Part shown: positions 60,235 through 64,000 of the stretch, one piece after another
Layout of the letters: the number at the start of each line of letters is the position of its first letter
Numbering within the stretch: position 1 is the first letter of the stretch
NCBI RefSeq assembly: GCF_030345795.1
Contig: NZ_JAUALB010000001.1
Location: 372,001 to 436,000 of the forward strand
DNA from: Micromonospora sp. WMMA1363
GTDB taxonomy: Bacteria; Actinomycetota; Actinomycetes; Mycobacteriales; Micromonosporaceae
Length of the DNA stretch: 64,000 bases
Direction: 5' to 3'
Notes under the pieces: generated by a model
The model's input: the letters and a program-made list of their open reading frames with translations, nothing else
What the model was told of the DNA's origin: nothing
Databases searched by the model: none
Translations under genes and position numbers: made by a program

Positions 60235-60681
60235 ATGGCGCGCGAGGTAATCACCAGACTCAGTGACGACCTGGACGGCGGCGAAGCCACTCAGACCGTT
60301 GAGTTTGGGATCGACGGAGTTGGCTATTCAATCGACCTGAGCGACACGAACGCGGTTGCTCTCCGAGAGGCTGTCGGCCCGTATGTGGCCGCCGGTCAGC
60401 GGGTCGGCCGGGTCGGTGGGGGTGGAGGGATCACCCGCGCCATACGGGGCGCCGCTGCTGCGGCCAGCCGGAGCACCCGCGAGGAAAACCAGCGCATCCG
60501 GGAGTGGGCCAGCGGCACCGGCTACGACGTGAGCGAGCGGGGACGCATCCCCGTTGAGGTCATCGAGGCGTACCGGAACCGGCCAGCGCTGGCGCCCGGG
60601 GTGGACGGAGCCGACGGACCCGGGAAGCCGGGGAAAAGTGCCAAGAAACCCCCGGTAGCTACATTCAGCGGCGACAAGTAG
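60235..60681 (+). CDS. lsr2: Lsr2-family nucleoid protein
   Basis: 148 aa. The N-terminal dimerisation domain (VITRLSDDLDGGEATQTVEF; GVGYSIDLSDTNAVALREAV) and the C-terminal minor-groove domain REWASGTGYDVSERGRIPVE are both intact; a 35-residue acidic/basic tail is extra. Lsr2 is an H-NS-like xenogeneic silencer; element-borne copies may silence or counter-silence host Lsr2 on AT-richer DNA such as this element. GAGAGAGGG precedes the ATG. Confidence 0.88.
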   Translation: MAREVITRLSDDLDGGEATQTVEFGIDGVGYSIDLSDTNAVALREAVGPYVAAGQRVGRVGGGGGITRAIRGAAAAASRSTREENQRIREWASGTGYDVSERGRIPVEVIEAYRNRPALAPGVDGADGPGKPGKSAKKPPVATFSGDK

Positions 60682-60684
60682 CAG

Positions 60685-60717
60685 GAAAGAGAGGCCCGCG
60701 TCGCGGGCCTCTCTTTC
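60685..60717. terminator. Long hairpin terminator after lsr2
   Basis: GAAAGAGAGGCCCGCG pairs with the near-perfect CGCGGGCCTCTCTTTC. Confidence 0.85.
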
Positions 60718-60747
60718 GCCGTGACGTTCGTTTTGGGCCCCAAGAGT

Positions 60748-60755
60748 GTTTAAAC
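60748..60755. promoter_or_regulatory. GTTTAAAC palindrome, copy 4
   Basis: Just upstream of the start of the split small gene; no 16-bp motif is visible here, so this box may be its control element. Confidence 0.35.
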
Positions 60756-60990
60756 AACGTGGAGGTGGCGGGATGGACGTTGAGTACGTGGTGACCATCG
60801 AGGGCGAGACTTTGAGTGGCAAACCGGCCAACCCGGTGAGGCTGGACGCCGTGGGTGGCCGCCTGGCGGTGCATGAGCCCCGGCTGAGCGCCGTCCAGGA
60901 CGGGCCCGGCGTGACTGCCACGGTGACGGTGTGGACTAGCGGCCCCGTGGATGCTCTGGGAATGGCTAACGCGATTGTGTTTGGCGCACT

Positions 60991-61982
60991 GAGCTGATCT
61001 CAGCGACGCGAATGTGTTGATTGGTACGACACGGGCGAACCGGGTCACGCCGGACGGTGCTGGAAGTGGGCGTGGAGCCATCGATAGACAGGTCTTTGCG
61101 ACAAGATCCACGTCTTCGAGAGGGCTCCACGTGATTGCCTATCGTGCCATGGTCGACGTCCCCAGGGAACTCGTGCAGTACCTCGGCCGGCTGCTTGCCG
61201 CGCAACGCCGAGCCAAGGGGACACGGCGCGACACCCGCGCGTTGACCTGCTTCTACCAGGCACTCCTGGTGCTCGTCTGGTTCCGCAAAGGCGAGGACGC
61301 GACCCTGCTGGGCGCCGGGTTCGGCATCTCCCGGGCCACTGCGTACCGGTATATGGCCGAGGGTGTCGCAGTGTTGGCCGCGCAGGCCCAGGATCTACAC
61401 ACAGCCCTGCGCCGGGTCGCCGACGACGGCTGGTCGTACGTGATCCTGGACGGAAAGCTGTTCGACTGCGACCGGGTGGCCGAGACCACCCTCAGCGTCA
61501 AGGGCGACACGATCGACGCCTGGTATTCCGGCAAGCATCGTGACTTCGGCGGAAACGTTCAAGCGGTCATGCGCCCGGACGGCCTGCCGGTGTGGACCTC
61601 CGCGGCGATGCCGGGGCATCTGCACGATCTGACCTGCGCCCAACAGCAGGGCATCACGGCTGCCCTGAACTGGGCCGCCTCCGAACTCGACCTGCCTACC
61701 CTGGCCGACTCCGGTTACGAAGGCGCAGGTCAAGGCGTCAAAGTCCCGGTCAAGCAGCCCACCGACGGGCAGCGGCTCGCTCCCGACAACCGCGCCTACA
61801 ACCGGCTGCTACGCGGACTGCGCTGGCAGGGCGAACGCGGCTTCGCGATCCTGGTCGGACGCTGGAAAACCCTCCGGCATACCACCGCCAGCCCACACCG
61901 GATCAGCGACATCCTCGCCGCCGCACTCCACCTGACCCATTTCGAGTACAAGTACCTACCGCAAAGTCGCTGAGATTACTTC
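60991..61982 (+). mobile_element. IS5-type insertion sequence, copy 2 (992 bp)
   Basis: Identical to copy 1 as far as can be read, and exactly 9,700 bases downstream at both ends. Flanked by direct ACT at 60988-60990 and 61983-61985. Same orientation as copy 1. Confidence 0.92.
61131..61973 (+). CDS. IS5-family DDE transposase, copy 2
   Basis: 280 aa, the same as copy 1 in every residue, with the GTG start at 61131 and the same catalytic Asp/Asp/Glu motifs (VILDGKLFD, PGHLHDLT, WQGERGF). Full identity implies very recent transposition. Confidence 0.9.
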   Translation: MIAYRAMVDVPRELVQYLGRLLAAQRRAKGTRRDTRALTCFYQALLVLVWFRKGEDATLLGAGFGISRATAYRYMAEGVAVLAAQAQDLHTALRRVADDGWSYVILDGKLFDCDRVAETTLSVKGDTIDAWYSGKHRDFGGNVQAVMRPDGLPVWTSAAMPGHLHDLTCAQQQGITAALNWAASELDLPTLADSGYEGAGQGVKVPVKQPTDGQRLAPDNRAYNRLLRGLRWQGERGFAILVGRWKTLRHTTASPHRISDILAAALHLTHFEYKYLPQSR

Positions 61983-62085
61983 ACTGGACGCCGTGGGGGA
62001 GCCGGTATCGTTTCTGTCTGCCACGGTGGCCCGGGAAGTGTACGCGGGCAGGAACGCGAAACGCACGATCGCCGGATGACCACAA

Positions 62086-62123
62086 TGACAGGACCCCCGG
62101 CGTTCGAGCCGGGGGTCCTGTCA
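62086..62123. terminator. Perfect 16-bp bidirectional terminator
   Basis: TGACAGGACCCCCGGC pairs exactly with GCCGGGGGTCCTGTCA around GTTCGA. It separates the rightward early genes from the leftward RiPP genes. Confidence 0.9.
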
Positions 62124-62131
62124 TTTGGGGG

Positions 62132-63286
62132 TCAGGCAGTCGGGACCGGCCAGCGGACGTCCGAATCCGGGCTGTCAAGCCATGCGTACTGGACGCCCCT
62201 AGCAGTAGCGGTCACGCCGATCCGGTCACGGCGCGGCCGGTCGTGGTCAACCCATCCCAGCCACGCCGCCTCCACGGTGTCCCACAGTCGCCGGGACGAC
62301 TGCCGGACGTGCAGCACGCCGTCGGCGCCCAGCTTTCCGGTGGCCTGCTCGACACCATCGTGGATGGTCCACCCGATGCGGGTCTGCTGGTCGTCGAAGT
62401 GCTCCACGAAATGCAGTTTGGGCAGGTGAAGCAGAAGCCATAGCCGGAAATCAAAGTCGGCTAGCGCCTCAGGGTCAACGTTGCTGGTGCCCAAGTGTGC
62501 AGCCTCGTTGGAAACCGGTGGGGGGATCTCGGCTAGGTAGCCGTCAGGCAACGGTTGGCCGGCGGGGTGCATCGCCATGAACAATGCTGGTTCAACATCG
62601 AGATTCCCGGACACCTCACCCGGGCCGGTCTTATCTAGTACGGCGAGCGCCCCACCTATGGTGAGCGGGGTGACGATCCGGCCCCCGTCGGCAAGCTGGT
62701 CGATCCACGCGGGCGGCACTCCCCGCGTCGCGCATGTGGACAGGATGCGGTCATAAGGTGCTCCGTCCTTGACGCCCAAGGCACCATCCCCGGTGTGCAG
62801 CGTGGGCGTGTACCCGATCACGTCCAGTCGGCCGGTAGCCTCAGCGACAAGCCCAGCATCAATGTCGATGCTGGTGACGTTGGCCGCGCCGACCCGATGG
62901 CACAGAAGGGAAGTGTTGTAGCCGGTGCCGGTGCCAATTTCTAGGACGCGCTGACCGTCTGCCACGTCCAGGATGTGCAGCATTCTAGCCACCAAGGACG
63001 GTAGTGACGCTGAGCTGGTGACGATCCTCCGGTCACCATCCGCCACCCACTGAGTAATCAGAAAACGATTCTCGTAAACGGCCTGTAGCCACTCGTGCCG
63101 GTGAGTAGAGACGGCTCCGTCCACCACCCGAACAGGACTGTTGTACTCATTCAACGCCCAGTAGCGAGGCACGAAGACATGTCGAGGGGTGGCCTCAAAC
63201 GCTGCCCTCCAACGGTAATCTACTATTGCCGATTCGGCGGCAAGACTGTCCGCCAATTTAGCCGCCTGCGGCTGCCAGTCAGTCAA
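62132..63286 (-). CDS. PIMT-like O-methyltransferase of a graspetide cluster (TgmC/ThfM type)
   Basis: 384 aa. The N-terminal 220 residues are a protein-L-isoaspartyl methyltransferase fold: the entry helix PRHVFVPRYWALNEYNSPVR, SAM motif VLEIGTGTGYNTSLLCHRVG and HTGDGALG; the last 150 residues are an extension absent from housekeeping PIMT but present in enzymes beside ATP-grasp graspetide ligases. Such enzymes methylate an Asp of the cyclised peptide, which then closes to an aspartimide. It starts at a TTG one base after the ligase stop (TGAATTG), so the two are coupled. Confidence 0.88.
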   Translation of the reverse strand: MTDWQPQAAKLADSLAAESAIVDYRWRAAFEATPRHVFVPRYWALNEYNSPVRVVDGAVSTHRHEWLQAVYENRFLITQWVADGDRRIVTSSASLPSLVARMLHILDVADGQRVLEIGTGTGYNTSLLCHRVGAANVTSIDIDAGLVAEATGRLDVIGYTPTLHTGDGALGVKDGAPYDRILSTCATRGVPPAWIDQLADGGRIVTPLTIGGALAVLDKTGPGEVSGNLDVEPALFMAMHPAGQPLPDGYLAEIPPPVSNEAAHLGTSNVDPEALADFDFRLWLLLHLPKLHFVEHFDDQQTRIGWTIHDGVEQATGKLGADGVLHVRQSSRRLWDTVEAAWLGWVDHDRPRRDRIGVTATARGVQYAWLDSPDSDVRWPVPTA

Positions 63287-63287
63287 T

Positions 63288-64000
63288 TCATTGCCCTTTC
63301 GCCAGCAAGTCAGCTATCGCTGACGTGATTTGCAGTCCCGTCTTGTCTTCGATCCATCCGTATTGCCCGGCAGCGTTACACTCCAGCATCCACCATTTCC
63401 CGGTCGGGTCGACTATGAAATCAAACGCCCCAAACGCTAGCCCAAATTGGGCCATGAACGCGCGCACCCCGCCGGACACCCGACAGGGAACATCAATCAC
63501 CCGGTACGTGAGAGCGTCATAGTCGGACCGGAAGTCAATCTGTGCGGCTGCACTGTGCGCCGTGATTGCTGCGGCGAACATGCGCGACCCCACCACCGTT
63601 AGCCGCACTTCGTAGGCTTTTTGGATAAACGGCTGGAACTGATGCGCTGTCGTTTCGATGGCGCGCATATCGGCCAAATCCGTGTCAGTCAACAGGTGTG
63701 TATTGAGCGCCTTTCGGCCCCCTTCTTCAATGATGGAGCCGAACCCGAACGGTTTCATGATTATTCCGCCCGGGTGCCGGTCGGCGAACCGGCGCACAGC
63801 GTCAGCCTGGTTGGTTACCAGTGTGGGCGGGACCGTCAGGCCGCAGCGTTGGGCCATGGCAAGCTGTGTTGGTTTGTACAGGTCTGCCTGCCGGCCCGGG
63901 TGGTTGACCCAGCGCACCGGCAAAGACCACAGGACACCACCAAACCCGAATTTCGCCTCATGGGTAGCGTGCCACCGCTCAGCCCGCGACATCCCCTCCG
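63288..64000 (-). CDS. ATP-grasp ribosomal peptide maturase (TgmB-like), 5' end outside window
   Basis: About 237 residues of the C-terminal part are in view. Characteristic of graspetide ligases: VNHPGRQADLYKPTQLAMAQ, GIIMKPFGFGSII (ATP-binding Lys), FIQKAYEVRLTVVGSRMFAA, and the metal-binding FGAFDFIVDPTGKWWMLECN with NAAGQYGWIE. Family members are about 320 aa, so roughly 80 N-terminal residues lie beyond base 64,000. It links Asp/Glu side chains to Ser/Thr or Lys of a precursor. The precursor gene usually lies just upstream, also outside. Confidence 0.88.
   Translation of the reverse strand, partial: EGMSRAERWHATHEAKFGFGGVLWSLPVRWVNHPGRQADLYKPTQLAMAQRCGLTVPPTLVTNQADAVRRFADRHPGGIIMKPFGFGSIIEEGGRKALNTHLLTDTDLADMRAIETTAHQFQPFIQKAYEVRLTVVGSRMFAAAITAHSAAAQIDFRSDYDALTYRVIDVPCRVSGGVRAFMAQFGLAFGAFDFIVDPTGKWWMLECNAAGQYGWIEDKTGLQITSAIADLLAKGQ

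Larger units (their letters stand above)
60773..62079 (+). pseudogene. Small hypothetical gene split by the second insertion sequence
   Basis: Without the IS and one ACT the frame reads from ATG 60773 (GGAGGTGGCGGG upstream) to 62079, giving 103 aa. The joint reads NAIVFGALDAVGEPVSFLSA, with the ends MDVEYVVTIEGETLSGK and VYAGRNAKRTIAG. The fold is a beta-rich N-terminus and a helical C-terminus. No family recognised. In its current state the protein is cut after about 72 residues by a stop in the IS. Confidence 0.8.
45911..64000. mobile_element. Integrated phage-like element (right end outside window)
   Basis: Evidence for one transferred element: a large serine integrase at its left edge beside yebC, a visible drop in GC content and looser codon bias from 45.9 kb onward, gene content typical of actinophage early regions, a shared intergenic 16-bp motif, and loss of the expected yebC-ruvC adjacency. 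No capsid, terminase, lysis or conjugation gene is in view, so prophage, satellite or integrative element cannot be distinguished. The graspetide genes at the right share the lower GC and probably belong to it. Confidence 0.75.

Noticed and set aside
51291..61982. The two IS copies could bound an 8.7-kb composite transposon.
   Set aside because: Each copy has its own ACT duplication on both sides and each interrupts a gene that is restored by removing just that copy. A composite transposon would show a duplication only at its outer ends.
62086..62123. GTTCGA in a GC stem looked like a tRNA T-arm.
   Set aside because: The stem is 16 bp and perfectly symmetric, with no acceptor, D or anticodon arms around it; it is a terminator.
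1..64000. CRISPR arrays and rRNA or tRNA genes.
   Set aside because: No regularly spaced repeats or RNA gene signatures were seen on either strand; the short repeats found are the dispersed motif, hairpins and IS copies.

Overview
The window comes from a very GC-rich actinobacterium, most likely Micromonosporaceae (Micromonospora-like). Codon use is strongly biased, GTG and TTG starts are common, and the gene order thrS - HIT protein - pgsA - acyltransferase - pimA - pdxS - pdxT - yebC is the actinobacterial phosphatidylinositol-mannoside/PLP neighbourhood. No rRNA, tRNA or CRISPR array was recognised.

Bases 1-9,830 hold a SpoIIE-type phosphatase, a membrane-channel-like protein, several small stress-type genes (SRPBCC, DUF2795, ChaB), an aldehyde dehydrogenase divergent from a phytoene-desaturase-like oxidoreductase, and a polyprenol-phosphate mannose synthase-like glycosyltransferase. 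Bases 10,120-17,918 form one tightly overlapping operon for an activated heptose-like sugar and its transfer: a GmhB-like phosphatase fused to a GT9 heptosyltransferase, two further glycosyltransferases, a GmhA-like isomerase, an HldE-like kinase/nucleotidyltransferase, a short-chain dehydrogenase and a second GT9 enzyme. A type IB topoisomerase overlaps its end. Bases 18,990-33,000 are mixed housekeeping and membrane genes: a GH3 hexosaminidase, a lipoprotein, an MscS channel, a holin-like/DUF3618/DUF4235 trio, a cold-shock protein, an aldo-keto reductase, tam-add, a two-component system, an ADP-ribosylglycohydrolase and a YcnI-like protein. Bases 33,215-45,910 run from thrS to yebC.

At 45.9 kb the composition drops visibly and a mobile element begins 11 bases after the yebC stop codon, where ruvC would be expected. 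It carries a large serine integrase, then a phage-like early region: an HTH protein, a WhiB-like protein, an Fe-S RecB/Cas4-type nuclease, a RecA/DnaB-like ATPase, endonuclease VII, a split primase, a metallophosphoesterase, a sigma-like protein, a SLOG protein, an SprT-like protease, a DUF2637 protein and Lsr2. No capsid, terminase or conjugation gene lies in the window and the far end is not reached, so the element could be a prophage or a phage-derived integrative element. Two identical 992-bp IS5-type insertion sequences, exactly 9,700 bp apart, each with an ACT target duplication, break the ATPase gene and a small hypothetical gene. Removing either IS restores the reading frame.

Two features of the element stand out. 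First, most transcription units sit between GGGGCCCC-type hairpins and are preceded by a recurring 16-bp sequence close to AAGGTTAGGTCTGGAA. One copy is inverted ahead of the single leftward small gene. This looks like a private promoter or operator system, and the element also encodes sigma-like, WhiB, HTH and Lsr2 regulators. Second, the right edge holds an ATP-grasp ligase (5' end outside the window) translationally coupled to a PIMT-like methyltransferase. This is the enzyme pair of aspartimide-containing graspetide RiPPs, and it appears to be cargo of the element.
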